Shown piece by piece: positions 8,932 through 19,806 of a stretch of 55,893 bases of DNA. A program made the position numbers and the translations under genes. Under the pieces are notes generated by a model. It was not told where the DNA came from, searched no databases, and worked only from the letters and a program-made list of their open reading frames with translations. Source of the stretch: Rhodobacterales bacterium (lineage in GTDB: Bacteria > Pseudomonadota > Alphaproteobacteria > Caulobacterales > Hyphomonadaceae); the NCBI GenBank assembly GCA_014763715.1, contig JACXUV010000033.1:1-55893 (forward strand), written 5' to 3'. Every line of letters begins with the position of its first letter. The first letter of the stretch is position 1.

Positions 8932-9558
8932 ATGAAACGTATCATTCTGGCGACTGCATCCCTTGCGGCCATTGCCGCAATCGCTTTCCCTGTCGCGGCG
9001 CAGGGCATGCGCGGCGATGGCACAAAAAGCCACCCGCGCATGGTCGAACGGCTCGACACGGACGGTGATGGAAAAGTCTCTGAAGCAGAGATCAAGGCCC
9101 ATAAGGACGCGATGTTTACAGCGATCGACGTCAATCAGGACGGCGTGCTTTCGAAAGAAGAAATGTCGACCCATCACAAGGTCATGGCCGAACAGATGAA
9201 AGCCGGTTTCGCAGACCGCCGCGCGGAACGTGTGAACGAGATGTTCGACCGCTTCGACACCAACAAGGACGGCTCGATCACGCGTGACGAGGTCACCGCT
9301 GTTCAGTCTGCTGAAGGTGCCAGGTGGGAAACCATGAGAGCCGAGCGTGGCTCTGACTGGGCTGCAAGGGCCGCCGAAATGGAAGCCAAGCGCTTTGCCG
9401 ATCTGGACAAGGACGGCAATGGCACGGTCAGCAAGGAAGAGTTCGACTCTGCCCGTATGGGGCCCGGTATGGCCCCGGGTATGGCCCCGGGCATGGATCG
9501 TGGACCGCGCGGAATGCGGGGCGACATGCCCCCGCCGCCCCCGCCGGAAGACGAATAG
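8932..9558 (+). CDS. Secreted four-EF-hand calcium-binding protein
   Basis: 208 residues from the ATG at 8932, with an AGAGGAG-type ribosome site at about 8915-8922. The signal peptide is at 1-23 (cut after VAAQ). Four canonical 12-residue EF-hand loops can be read: D42-E53, D66-E77, D109-E120 and D159-E170, each with the DxDxDG-like ligand pattern. The tail has GMAP repeats followed by a run of prolines and ends PPPPEDE. It lies upstream of an ECF operon whose last gene also ends in a polyproline tail, so a functional link through the periplasm is possible. The role (calcium buffer or sensor) is inferred from the domains only. Confidence 0.85.
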   Translation: MKRIILATASLAAIAAIAFPVAAQGMRGDGTKSHPRMVERLDTDGDGKVSEAEIKAHKDAMFTAIDVNQDGVLSKEEMSTHHKVMAEQMKAGFADRRAERVNEMFDRFDTNKDGSITRDEVTAVQSAEGARWETMRAERGSDWAARAAEMEAKRFADLDKDGNGTVSKEEFDSARMGPGMAPGMAPGMDRGPRGMRGDMPPPPPPEDE

Positions 9559-9587
9559 GCGATCTGGCTCCGGCCCGATGACGGTTC

Positions 9588-9625
9588 GCACGCATTCAGC
9601 ACGTATCGCCGTATTGAGTGCGTGC
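9588..9625. promoter_or_regulatory. Inverted repeat upstream of the ECF sigma gene
   Basis: GCACGCA 9588-9594 is the exact reverse complement of TGCGTGC 9619-9625, spaced by 24 nt. It sits between the EF-hand stop and the sigma-factor GTG. It may be an operator or a weak attenuator, because there is no T-run to make it a good terminator. Confidence 0.3.
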
Positions 9626-9656
9626 ATCCGACCTCTAACGGAGTAAGCTCGGTTCC

Positions 9657-10199
9657 GTGGCTTTTGTATCGGACCTTGACCAGATCACACGGGCGGCGGC
9701 GGGCGATCCGTCTGCCGTCGCGTGGCTGGTTGACCGGTACTCACCAGGAGTAATCAGCCTGGCAACGCGTATGCTGGGCGACCGGATGGAAGCAGAAGAC
9801 GTGACACAGGAGACCTTCCTTCGCGCATGGAAAGCGCTACCCGGCTGGGAGCCGCGGGCGAAGTTCTCGACGTGGCTGCACCGTGTTGCGCTCAATCTCT
9901 GTTACGACATCCTGCGCAAACGCCGGGAATCCCTGCCCGGAGAGCTGCCGGAGATGACGGATCCGGACCTTACCCCGCCTGAGCGGCTGATGCAGTCCGA
10001 ACGGGTGCGGGCCATCGAGGAAGCGATCGCTGCCCTTCCGGAGCGCCAGGCCGCAGCCCTGACGCTCTGTGCCCTGCAAGGACACTCGCAGGCAGAGGCG
10101 GCAGAGATCATGGAAACAAGTGAAGAAGCGCTGGAAAGCCTTCTGGCGCGCGCAAGACGCAGCCTGAGGGCGACACTGGCCGAACGGAGCGTGGCATGA
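9657..10199 (+). CDS. ECF-family RNA polymerase sigma factor
   Basis: 180 residues with region 2 at about 10-80 (YSPGVISLATRMLG, EDVTQETFLRAWK) and region 4 at about 118-172 (LPERQAAALTLCALQG, then a helix-turn-helix). The start is a GTG at 9657; the nearest Shine-Dalgarno-like GGAG lies 13 nt away, and no ATG is available nearby. The stop overlaps the next gene by 4 nt. With the downstream anti-sigma-like and metal-sensor genes this looks like a CnrH-type regulatory module that controls its own operon. Confidence 0.9.
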   Translation: MAFVSDLDQITRAAAGDPSAVAWLVDRYSPGVISLATRMLGDRMEAEDVTQETFLRAWKALPGWEPRAKFSTWLHRVALNLCYDILRKRRESLPGELPEMTDPDLTPPERLMQSERVRAIEEAIAALPERQAAALTLCALQGHSQAEAAEIMETSEEALESLLARARRSLRATLAERSVA

Positions 10200-10675
10200 A
10201 GGACCCAATGAACAAATCAGTCTTGTCTGATGAACGGATCTTCGACCTGATCGGCGCCTATGGCGCTGACCCGTCTGCCTTCCCGGAGGCGGAACAGGCG
10301 GCGGCAGCCCGGCGTATTGCTGCGGCGCCTGGCCTGTTCGCGGCTGCCCTCGAAGAGGCGCGCCGTCTGGACAGCCTTCTGGATATGGTGCCGGAGGTCG
10401 ATGTGCCGGCCTCCCTGCGCGACAGCCTGCTGGCCAGCGCGCCGAAGCAGAAAAAGGCCTCGCGCTTCGAAGGCGGCTTTGGCCGGTTCCTTCCCTCCTG
10501 GCTGCCGGCGGGTGCGGTGGCGTCGCTGGTGATGGGTGTGCTGATCGGGGTGAATGTGTCCCTGCCGGCATCGGTGGCCAGCGCAGAGACCAACACCACT
10601 GACGAGGCCGACGCTGTCATGTATGCCGCGCTCGGCTTTGGCGACTATGAACTGATGAGCGAGACCACGGAATGA
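10196..10675 (+). CDS. Probable anti-sigma factor, single-pass membrane protein
   Basis: 159 residues, overlapping the sigma gene by 4 nt and the next gene by 4 nt. The N-terminal cytoplasmic part (1-100) is helical and Ala-rich with the pattern DERIFDLIGAYGADP, and it lacks the HxxxCxxC zinc motif of ZAS domains. One membrane helix is at about 104-125, then a short periplasmic tail. Position and topology argue for the anti-sigma role. I do not recognise the family from sequence alone. Confidence 0.65.
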   Translation: MKDPMNKSVLSDERIFDLIGAYGADPSAFPEAEQAAAARRIAAAPGLFAAALEEARRLDSLLDMVPEVDVPASLRDSLLASAPKQKKASRFEGGFGRFLPSWLPAGAVASLVMGVLIGVNVSLPASVASAETNTTDEADAVMYAALGFGDYELMSETTE

Positions 10676-11244
10676 GCGACACGTCTGAAACTCCGCGCCG
10701 CTGGCCACGCTGGCTGGTCGTTTCGCTGCTGGCGAACATGATCCTGGTCGGCCTTCTGGTTGGCTTCCTGCTGCAATCCGGCCCGAAGCCGCGGCCGGAT
10801 GGGCGCATGCCGGATCATTTCACCTGGGCTGAGCGGGATAGCGCTGACCGTGAGACCATGTCGCGCGTGTTCCGTGAGGCATTTACGGCATCCGAAACAC
10901 AACGGGCCGCCCGCGCGGAAGTCCGCGCGCGTCTGGCGGCTGCCGTGGCGGCCGATCCTTACGATGCCGATGCGGTACGCGCGGTCTTTGAGGAGCTGCG
11001 CGAGGCCGACGACTCGGTGAACGAGGCCACGCATGAGGCCATGGTTGAGCTGTTCGCGACCCTCTCGGTGGAAGACCGCCAGCATATGGCGCGTATTCTG
11101 ACACGCGGGCCGGGCGATCACCGTTCCTCACGCCGGCCCCGTCCGGGCGAGCGGGGCGCACCCGGTGAGGGCATTGGCGGTCCGCCGCCTCTGGATGGTC
11201 CGCCACCGCCACCGCCTCCGCCGCCAGGTGACATGCAGCCCTGA
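10672..11244 (+). CDS. Periplasmic heavy-metal sensor-like protein (CnrX/Spy-like)
   Basis: 190 residues with a short cytoplasmic lead, one membrane anchor at about 13-36, and a helical periplasmic domain (about 45-145) rich in Arg, Glu and Ala and typical of periplasmic heavy-metal sensor proteins. The tail is disordered, with GGPPPLDG and then nine prolines. It is the last gene of the sigma/anti-sigma operon and probably transmits a metal or envelope signal to the anti-sigma factor. Obvious Cys or His clusters for metal binding are few, so the actual ligand is uncertain. Confidence 0.65.
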   Translation: MSDTSETPRRWPRWLVVSLLANMILVGLLVGFLLQSGPKPRPDGRMPDHFTWAERDSADRETMSRVFREAFTASETQRAARAEVRARLAAAVAADPYDADAVRAVFEELREADDSVNEATHEAMVELFATLSVEDRQHMARILTRGPGDHRSSRRPRPGERGAPGEGIGGPPPLDGPPPPPPPPPGDMQP

Positions 11245-11302
11245 TCGGGCTTTCCTTTCGGTCTTCCCCGTTCCAAACTGATGAAAAGAACGGGAGGGCC
11301 GA

Positions 11303-12751
11303 ATGAAAGAATATGCCGATTATGATGGGTTGGGACTGGCGGAGCTGGTCCGCACGAAACAGGTCAGCGCCGGGGAATTGCTGGAAGCAGCCGTCACGCG
11401 TGCGGAAGCCGCACAGGAGACGCTGAACTGTTTCAGCGCGCTCTATCCGGACCTCGCCAAAGCGCAGCTTGAGGCCGGTACAGGCGAGGGCGCCTTCGCC
11501 GGTGTGCCCTTCGTCACGAAAGATCTGGCGGTTGAGGTCAAAGGCGCGCCGCTGACCAATGGCTCCGTCGCGTGGAAGGGCTATGTGGCCCAGCGCGACT
11601 CCGTGCTGACAGAGCGCTATCGCAAGGCGGGGCTTGTTTTCTTCGGCCAGACGACCAGCCCGGAATACGGCCTGACCACGACAACCGAATCCACACTCTA
11701 TGGCCAGACGCGGAACCCGTGGGATCTGACGCGCACTTCCGGCGGCTCCTCCGGCGGGGCGAGTGCGGCCGTTGCGGCGGGCGTGCTGCCGGTCGCGCAG
11801 GCCAGCGATGGCGGTGGCTCGATCCGCATTCCGGCATCCTGCACGGGCCTGTTCGGCATCAAGCCGTCACGCGGCCGCGTGCCGATGGGGCCGGGGCGTA
11901 CCGAAGGCTGGAACGGCATGTCCACCGTCCACGCCGTCAGCCGCAGCGTGCGGGACAGCGCCGCGCTGCTGGATGCATGCCATGGCCGGGAGACCGGCAG
12001 CCGCTACGTCGCCCCTGCGCCGGACCGTCCGTATCTGGAGGAAGTCAGCCGCGATCCCGGCAAGCTGCGCATCGCGCTGTGGAAGCGGGCGCCGAACGGC
12101 ACGATGCCGGACGCAGATGCCGATGCGGGGCTGATGGCGACCGCGAAGCTGCTGGCGGATCTCGGTCACGAAGTAGTGGAGGCGGGTCCGGAATTTGATG
12201 GCGAGTTGCTCGCCAAATATGCGCTCTTCACGATTTCCGCGAACATCGCGGCGGCCTTTGACGACCGTTCCGCCATGCTGGGCCGGGCCGTGCGGCAGGA
12301 CGAAATGGAGCCGATCACGGCATCCATGGCGGCGCTCGGCCGGACTGTGCCGATGGTGGAACTCGCCAAGGCCAACAATCTCTTCAACTCGGTCGCCATC
12401 GACTATGAGCAGTTCCTGATTGATGGCGGGTTCGATCTTACCCTGTCGCCGGTCACGCACCGCGCACCGGACAAGCTGGGCACGATGGCGCTGACGCAGG
12501 ATGGTGAAGCCATGGGCAAGGCGATTGCCGGCTTCGGCGCGCATTGCCCGCTGTTCAACCAGACCGGCTGCCCCGCCATGTCCGTGCCGCTGCACTGGAC
12601 GGATGCGACCGAAGAAGCGCCAGGCGGGCTGCCGATTGGCATGATGTTTGGCGGACGGCTCGGATCCGAGAGCCTCATGTTCCGTCTGGCTGGACAATTG
12701 GAGCAGGCCCGGCCATGGGCGGGGAAACGCCCGCCGCACTGGGTGGGCTGA
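11303..12751 (+). CDS. Amidase signature family enzyme
   Basis: 482-residue hydrolase of C-N amide bonds with the Ser-cisSer-Lys triad visible: K73 (VTKDL), cis-Ser in SGGSSGG (about S149) and nucleophile S173 in DGGGSIRIP. GIKPSRGRVPMGPG follows as in GatA-like amidases. There is no signal peptide, so it is cytoplasmic. The start has a strong GGGAGG site. Family members act on many amides, and substrate cannot be told. The absence of gatC and gatB nearby argues against it being the tRNA amidotransferase subunit. Confidence 0.85.
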   Translation: MKEYADYDGLGLAELVRTKQVSAGELLEAAVTRAEAAQETLNCFSALYPDLAKAQLEAGTGEGAFAGVPFVTKDLAVEVKGAPLTNGSVAWKGYVAQRDSVLTERYRKAGLVFFGQTTSPEYGLTTTTESTLYGQTRNPWDLTRTSGGSSGGASAAVAAGVLPVAQASDGGGSIRIPASCTGLFGIKPSRGRVPMGPGRTEGWNGMSTVHAVSRSVRDSAALLDACHGRETGSRYVAPAPDRPYLEEVSRDPGKLRIALWKRAPNGTMPDADADAGLMATAKLLADLGHEVVEAGPEFDGELLAKYALFTISANIAAAFDDRSAMLGRAVRQDEMEPITASMAALGRTVPMVELAKANNLFNSVAIDYEQFLIDGGFDLTLSPVTHRAPDKLGTMALTQDGEAMGKAIAGFGAHCPLFNQTGCPAMSVPLHWTDATEEAPGGLPIGMMFGGRLGSESLMFRLAGQLEQARPWAGKRPPHWVG

Positions 12752-12770
12752 ACAAGCGGAACGGACTTTC

Positions 12771-13166
12771 ATGAGCGATCTCACGACCCATACAGGCGGA
12801 TGTCATTGCGGCGCGGTACGGTGGGAAGTGGACTTGCCGGATGCGTTCGAGGTGGAGGACTGCAACTGTTCCATGTGCGCGATGGCGGGGAACATCCACG
12901 TCATCGTGCCGGCCAGCCGCTTCCGCCTCATGCAGGGCGCGGGGAACCTCACCGAGTACACGTTCAACACGGGCGTGGCGAAGCACCGGTTCTGCAAGAC
13001 GTGCGGCGTGAAAAGCTTCTACATTCCGCGCTCCAACCCGGACGGCGTGGCCGTCACCTGGCGCTGCATCGACGACTGGCAGGACCTTAACGTGAAGGTG
13101 AACAAGTTCGACGGGCAGCACTGGGAGAAGCACGCCCACACGCTGGCGCACAAGTCGCAGGACTGA
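12771..13166 (+). CDS. GFA/CENP-V family zinc protein
   Basis: 131 residues, related to glutathione-dependent formaldehyde-activating enzyme. The zinc cysteine pattern is present: GGCHCGAV near the N-terminus, CNCSMC at about residues 30-35 and CKTCGV at about 79-84. The ATG at 12771 is chosen because longer in-frame starts run back into the amidase coding sequence. Most GFA-fold proteins outside the Gfa type have unknown substrates, so no reaction is assigned. It is probably transcribed with the amidase. Confidence 0.8.
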   Translation: MSDLTTHTGGCHCGAVRWEVDLPDAFEVEDCNCSMCAMAGNIHVIVPASRFRLMQGAGNLTEYTFNTGVAKHRFCKTCGVKSFYIPRSNPDGVAVTWRCIDDWQDLNVKVNKFDGQHWEKHAHTLAHKSQD

Positions 13167-13170
13167 ACTG

Positions 13171-13575
13171 TCAGTCGGCGCTGTCCAGCAGGCGGTGCAT
13201 TTCCTCGTCCGACCAGCCGAAATGGTGGCCGTATTCGTGGATGGTGACATGGCTCACCAGTTCATCCAGCGTGACATCGCCCCGCGCGGCCCATTCGAAC
13301 AGGATGGGCAGGCGGTAAAGATAGACCAGCGGCTGCTGGAGTGAGGGATAGGTCACGCTCTCATGGATCAGCGGTACGCCGGAATAGAGCCCGCTCAGCT
13401 CCAGCGCATCGTGGATCTTCATCTGGTCGAGGACTTCATCCTCGGCATAGTCCTCCACGATGATGCGCACGGCATTCGCGGCGGCCTGCATCTGCTCGGG
13501 CAGGCGGCCGACGCAGGCCTCGGCGAGGGCGAGGATGTCCTCCGCCGTCGGAGCGGTTTCGTAGAGCGTGCTCAC
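13171..13575 (-). CDS. Metallopeptidase-like (zincin) small protein
   Basis: 134 residues with a [14 protein letters not shown] motif near the C-terminus: H113, E114 and H117 form HExxH, and D124 is a likely third zinc ligand. This matches the small zincin-like metallopeptidase family (DUF1025/PF06262) common in alphaproteobacteria. No signal peptide is seen. It overlaps the upstream UPF0145 gene by 4 nt, forming a two-gene operon, and converges on the GFA gene with almost no space. The substrate is unknown. Confidence 0.8.
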   Translation of the reverse strand: MSTLYETAPTAEDILALAEACVGRLPEQMQAAANAVRIIVEDYAEDEVLDQMKIHDALELSGLYSGVPLIHESVTYPSLQQPLVYLYRLPILFEWAARGDVTLDELVSHVTIHEYGHHFGWSDEEMHRLLDSAD

Positions 13576-13892
13576 GCCAGCGTCACCGCCGTGCCGGAGA
13601 CGGCCACCATCATCATGGAGCCCGACTGGCCGATGACAGTGTAATCGAACTTCACGCCGACAATGGCATTCGCGCCCAGTTTCGTCGCTTCCTGGACCAT
13701 CTCCGCCAGCGCATCGTCACGCGTTTCGCGCAGCGTGCTCTCATAGGCGTTCGAGCGCCCGCCGACGATATTGGTGAAACTCGCCAGGATGTCCTTGCCA
13801 AGGTGCGCCCCGATCACGACCTCGCCACAGACGACGCCGAGATATTTCATGATATCATGACCCTGAACGGTCGGGGTGGTGGTGAGCAGCAT
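13572..13892 (-). CDS. UPF0145 (YbjQ-like) family protein
   Basis: 106 residues with the YbjQ pattern: a [13 protein letters not shown] start, [25 protein letters not shown], and the conserved [12 protein letters not shown] followed by a short beta C-terminus. Members form ring-like oligomers of unknown function and are sometimes labelled heavy-metal-binding. The length is typical. It is the first gene of a two-gene operon with the zincin. Confidence 0.85.
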   Translation of the reverse strand: MLLTTTPTVQGHDIMKYLGVVCGEVVIGAHLGKDILASFTNIVGGRSNAYESTLRETRDDALAEMVQEATKLGANAIVGVKFDYTVIGQSGSMMMVAVSGTAVTLA

Positions 13893-13955
13893 GTGTGGCG
13901 ATCCTTCCGGTGCTTATCGAATAACAATATACAAGTGGGAGGCTCCGGCGGCTTT

Positions 13956-14570
13956 TCAAGAGGGCTTTTCGAAGACCAGCGCCGTCCATTCGACGCCCCG
14001 GGCCTTGTTTTCCGCCATGATGGAATTCCTGCGGTCATGGCTGATGGGGCGGAGGCCGTAAGGGGCGGCGAGGGCGATGGTTTCCTCGCCCGACACGTCG
14101 AACATCCGCCGCCCTTGCGGGATGGGGCCGTGGCGGAGGCTCATGAAGAGGCGGCCGCCCGGCGCCAGCAGGCGGGCAACATGGCCCATCCCGATCGCTC
14201 TCTCCTCCGCCGTCAGGTGCATCCACAAGGCATTCATCATCACCATGCCGAATGTCTCGCCGCGGGCGCGTGTTGCCGCGAGATCCGGCAGGCTGTCTTC
14301 CAGCCACTCGATCTCAGGCTCCGGATGGAGCTCTGCCGCCCGCAGGCGCATGGTCTTCACAGGCTCCACCGCCAGCACGGAATGGCCCAGCGAGACCAGC
14401 CAGGCCGCATCGCGCCCGGTGCCCGCGCCGATGTCGAGGATCCGTGCAGGGGGCTCAGGAAAAAGGGGCCGCCAGTGCGCATGCGTTTCCGGCGCCGACA
14501 GCGCCTCGTAACGCACGAACAGGTCGTCCGCTTCTTCGGCATATCCGGAGGTGGAGGTGAGCCCGGCCAT
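13956..14570 (-). CDS. Class I SAM-dependent methyltransferase
   Basis: 204 residues with a Rossmann-type methyltransferase fold. Motif I is ILDIGAGTGRDAAWL at about residues 40-54, the acidic motif II is at VLAVEP, and a GMVMMNALWMHL post-motif follows. No transmembrane segment is present. Substrate cannot be assigned: the family includes small-molecule, quinone and lipid methyltransferases. It stands alone, 63 nt downstream of the UPF0145 start on the same strand side. Confidence 0.8.
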   Translation of the reverse strand: MAGLTSTSGYAEEADDLFVRYEALSAPETHAHWRPLFPEPPARILDIGAGTGRDAAWLVSLGHSVLAVEPVKTMRLRAAELHPEPEIEWLEDSLPDLAATRARGETFGMVMMNALWMHLTAEERAIGMGHVARLLAPGGRLFMSLRHGPIPQGRRMFDVSGEETIALAAPYGLRPISHDRRNSIMAENKARGVEWTALVFEKPS

Positions 14571-14614
14571 GGCGGAAGCCTACCAGAAGCCTCCGCCCCG
14601 GCAATTGGCGGAGC

Positions 14615-15055
14615 CTAGCTCGGATAGATCGACATGTAGTCGCCATTGTCGAGCATGTAGAAGTCGCCCTTCGTGATGCGTTGTCCGCGCTCGATAACCG
14701 CGATGAAGTCTTCTTCCGAAAAGCCGAACCGCTTCACGAAGGCGGCAACCTTTTTGCGCTCCAGCCGGCCCTGCTGAACCGAGACAATGGTGGCATACAG
14801 ACTGCCGTCGCCGTCTTCAGCGACCTGGATCCGGACCTTGGTGAACGAGGTCATCAGCTGATCTTCGTCATTGTCGCACTTGATGGTACTGGTGCCGTCG
14901 ACTTCCTGACAGACAACGTCAAGCGTTGCGGCCGCTGCGGCGCGGACATCTTCCGGGTTCACAGGGTCGGTGAACGTGCCGCCACCACCACCAGCGCCGC
15001 CGCCACATGCAGCAAGCATAAGGGCCGACAGGCCGAGCACGATATTTCTGATCAT
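14615..15055 (-). CDS. Small lipoprotein of unknown function
   Basis: 146 residues starting at the ATG whose complement ends at 15055. Upstream in-frame codons back to 15124 do not look like a signal sequence and are rejected. The signal peptide ends with lipobox LAAC, so C17 is the lipidated cysteine, followed by a flexible Gly-rich stretch. The mature part contains one Cys pair (VVCQEV, IKCDND) and a C-terminal helical part. No known domain is recognised. Confidence 0.7.
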   Translation of the reverse strand: MIRNIVLGLSALMLAACGGGAGGGGGTFTDPVNPEDVRAAAAATLDVVCQEVDGTSTIKCDNDEDQLMTSFTKVRIQVAEDGDGSLYATIVSVQQGRLERKKVAAFVKRFGFSEEDFIAVIERGQRITKGDFYMLDNGDYMSIYPS

Positions 15056-15152
15056 GGATCCACTCCCCACTTGGTCACAGGTATTTTCTGCCTGAACGAT
15101 AATGGCGATTCCCCGGGACGGCAAATTCCCGGGGCTTTCAGGATTTCCGGCC

Positions 15153-17315
<2,163 letters not shown>

Positions 17316-17317
17316 GA

Positions 17318-19225
17318 TTACAGCCCCAGTTCTGCGTGGGCGAGTTTCAGGGCGTGCAGCACGTCGCAGCCCATGAATATTTGCGAGTCGATGCCGTCGC
17401 CTTCATGCTTGCCGGCGATCCAGACATGTTGCGCGCCAGCGGCCTTCAGGGCCTTGGCGGCGGCGTCTGCCTCTTCGGCATAGCGGGCATCAGCGCCGCA
17501 GATGCAGGCGATGCGGCAGCCGGAAGCCTTGAAGCCTGCCGCGATCTCTGCGGCGTCCTTCGGCGGAACCGGCGGCTCTTTCGCGGCCAATCCGCCAGCG
17601 GCGAACAGGTTGCGGGCAAAGTCTGCGCGGGCGGTGTATTCCGCGAGCGGGCCCAGCGTGGCGAGATAGATCGCCGGAGGTTTGGCAGCCGCAGCAGCCT
17701 TGTCGCGCAGCGCTTCGAAATCCGCGCCGAGGCGGATCGGGAGAAGCGGTTCGGCCGTGGCATCGTCGCCCGTGGCGGGCGGCAGATCCGGCACCAGCGC
17801 CTGCAGCGCTTCGTCCGTCAGCACGGCATGCGGGCGCAGGTGCGGCTGGTCGGCCACCGGGGCGGCGATCTCGTCCAGCAGCGGGAATTCGGAAACGCCC
17901 GTAACCGAGATCTTGCGCTTGGCGATGTCCTTCGCGCGGGCTTCGCGGGTCGCGGCGACGCGTCCCTGGAAGGCGCCGGAGGTAAGGGAGGCTGCATAGC
18001 CGCCTTCGCCTTCGATCTTCTGGAACTCTGCCCAAGCGGCTTCGGCCAGTTCATTGGCGAAGGTCTCGGTGAACCAGGCGCCGCCCGTCGGGTCCGCCAC
18101 GCGGCCAAGCTGGCTTTCTTCCATGGCGATCAGCTGGGTGTTGCGCGCGATGCGGCGGCCGAGTTCCTCCGGCGTGCCCAGCGGCTCGTTGAAGGCGCGG
18201 ATGGTCAGAATGTCCGCCCCGCCGACAGCGCCCGCAAAGGCGGCAGCTGTATTACGCAGCATGTTCGTCCAGGCGTCATAGCGCGTCAGCATGCGGGCAG
18301 AGCTGTAGCCCTGCAGGCGCATCGGCTTCGCGGTCAGGCCAAGGGCCTCTTCCACGCGGGCCCAAAGGCGGCGCGCGGCGCGCAGCTTCGCAACGCCGAT
18401 GCCGTAATTGGCATCGAGGGCGAGGCAGAAGATCGTCTTCGCGTTCACCGCCGCTGCATCCATGTGCGGGGCGAGACGGCGCAGCGTGTCGACCGCCGAA
18501 GCGATCAGCGCGGCGAGTTCCTGCGCTTCCGATCCGCCCGCCTCGTGCACGGCACGCGCGTCGATGCGGAAGAGGTTCGCAGCCGGGTATTTCGTGGCCA
18601 GTACCTTGGCGAGCGCGCCCGCCTCGGCAAACGCGCCATCGAAACCGCCGGCCAGCTTGCCGGTGCGGGCGAGGGCGCCCAGCGGGTCCATGTTGAAGTC
18701 GAGTTTCGCGTCGGCCTTGTTTCTGGCCCACTCGGCCAGGAAGGCCGCTTCGCGTGTGCCGGAAGTCATGACCGGGTCAAGCGCTACGCCCGCGATAGAC
18801 GCGTCTACGCCATTCAAGGCAATGTCATAGTCCGGCATAGTCATGGCCTGGACGCCATGATGTCCGGTCGGGTCCACGCTCAATTCAACTGAAGTCACGC
18901 CGCGTTCCAGGTCACGCAGCACCTCGCCATGCGTGTGCGAGGGGGAGGCATGAGTAAAGGCCTGACGGATGTCCCAGGGCAGCCACGGGTCCGGCGCTGC
19001 CGTTGGTCCGCGCAGGTAAGGCGCCACGCCGGGCGTGCCCAGCGGGTCCTCCGCGCTTGGGAAATCGCTCTCACGGTAGAGCGGGCGAATCTTCAGCCCA
19101 TCCGCCGTGGTGCGGGTGATTGCGTCAATGCCACGGCCCTTGAGGGCCTTTTCGACCGAAGCCATCCATTCGGCTTCGGTGGCGTCGGGAAAGGTGCTGG
19201 AAAGCGGGAGGATATCGTCAGCCAT
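17318..19225 (-). CDS. mutA: Methylmalonyl-CoA mutase, small (non-catalytic) subunit
   Basis: 635 residues, homologous to the large subunit over its whole length. It has the N-terminal barrel-like domain (about 30-450), and a C-terminal cobalamin-like domain that lacks the DxHxxG histidine signature, as expected for the structural subunit. It is the first gene of the mutAB operon. The promoter must lie between 19226 and the Fur-like box at 19326-19346, about 100 bp upstream, so iron control of both directions is conceivable but unproven. Confidence 0.93.
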   Translation of the reverse strand: MADDILPLSSTFPDATEAEWMASVEKALKGRGIDAITRTTADGLKIRPLYRESDFPSAEDPLGTPGVAPYLRGPTAAPDPWLPWDIRQAFTHASPSHTHGEVLRDLERGVTSVELSVDPTGHHGVQAMTMPDYDIALNGVDASIAGVALDPVMTSGTREAAFLAEWARNKADAKLDFNMDPLGALARTGKLAGGFDGAFAEAGALAKVLATKYPAANLFRIDARAVHEAGGSEAQELAALIASAVDTLRRLAPHMDAAAVNAKTIFCLALDANYGIGVAKLRAARRLWARVEEALGLTAKPMRLQGYSSARMLTRYDAWTNMLRNTAAAFAGAVGGADILTIRAFNEPLGTPEELGRRIARNTQLIAMEESQLGRVADPTGGAWFTETFANELAEAAWAEFQKIEGEGGYAASLTSGAFQGRVAATREARAKDIAKRKISVTGVSEFPLLDEIAAPVADQPHLRPHAVLTDEALQALVPDLPPATGDDATAEPLLPIRLGADFEALRDKAAAAAKPPAIYLATLGPLAEYTARADFARNLFAAGGLAAKEPPVPPKDAAEIAAGFKASGCRIACICGADARYAEEADAAAKALKAAGAQHVWIAGKHEGDGIDSQIFMGCDVLHALKLAHAELGL

Positions 19226-19325
19226 GATGCGCCCGTTATTGGCGCAAAGATTTGCAAAAGTGAACTATTTCCTTGGCGGCATTCCGTAGCGCCCCCTCCT
19301 GTTGCTTGACGTGTCCGGCAAATGA

Positions 19326-19346
19326 TGCGAATGAGAATTATTCGCA
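19326..19346. promoter_or_regulatory. Fur-type iron box
   Basis: TGCGAAT 19326-19332 and ATTCGCA 19340-19346 form a perfect 7-bp inverted repeat around a GAGAATT core. This 21-bp architecture matches alphaproteobacterial Fur operators. A TTGACG hexamer lies just upstream at 19306-19311. The box ends 15 bp before the ATG at 19361, a position that would block initiation. Confidence 0.6.
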
Positions 19347-19360
19347 ATTTGGAGATTCCC

Positions 19361-19735
19361 ATGAGACAGGCAGGCGCGGCACTCAGACTCATTACGTGCG
19401 AAGGCTCAATGGCTTCGGGGGATTCCGGCGCGGGGAAGACAGATCCGGACAATTCAGGAATTGGCGCACGCCGTGAGGAGGCGCGGGGTGAACGGAGTGC
19501 GGGACATGCACCGGCGGACACTACCGGCTCGTGCGATCCGCTGCAGAGCGAGGGCGATGCAGTCCGCGGCGTGCGTCATGACCTGCTGAAGGAATGGATG
19601 GGTTCGCACACGCGTATCCTCGGTCTCTGGCTCGACCGCCTCCTGGAAGAAGGCGACGACGCCGACCTGATTTCCATGATCCATCGCCAGCATACCTGGC
19701 TGTCCATGATGCAGGTCCGGCTCGATCACGGCTGA
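19361..19735 (+). CDS. Small protein of unknown function under a Fur-like box
   Basis: 124 residues from the ATG at 19361, with GGAG at 19351-19354; the in-frame ATG at 19322 would place the iron box inside the gene and is rejected. The first half is Gly/Ala/Glu-rich and looks disordered. The last 60 residues look helical (HDLLKEWMGSHTRILGLWL, then DADLISMIHRQHTWLSMMQ). No known domain is recognised. By the box it should be made when iron is scarce. It could be a false gene over a real promoter, but the ribosome site and the plausible C-terminal helices favour a true one. Confidence 0.5.
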   Translation: MRQAGAALRLITCEGSMASGDSGAGKTDPDNSGIGARREEARGERSAGHAPADTTGSCDPLQSEGDAVRGVRHDLLKEWMGSHTRILGLWLDRLLEEGDDADLISMIHRQHTWLSMMQVRLDHG

Positions 19736-19806
19736 CGTCACGTCCGCCTTGCGGCGGCCCGGCGTGGCAGGTTTAGTTCCCGGAACAATATACCGGGAGG
19801 AAGACC

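Noticed and set aside
17336-18892. 518-codon open frame antisense to the mutase small subunit
   Set aside because: Shadow of mutA with Arg/Gly-rich composition and no domain.
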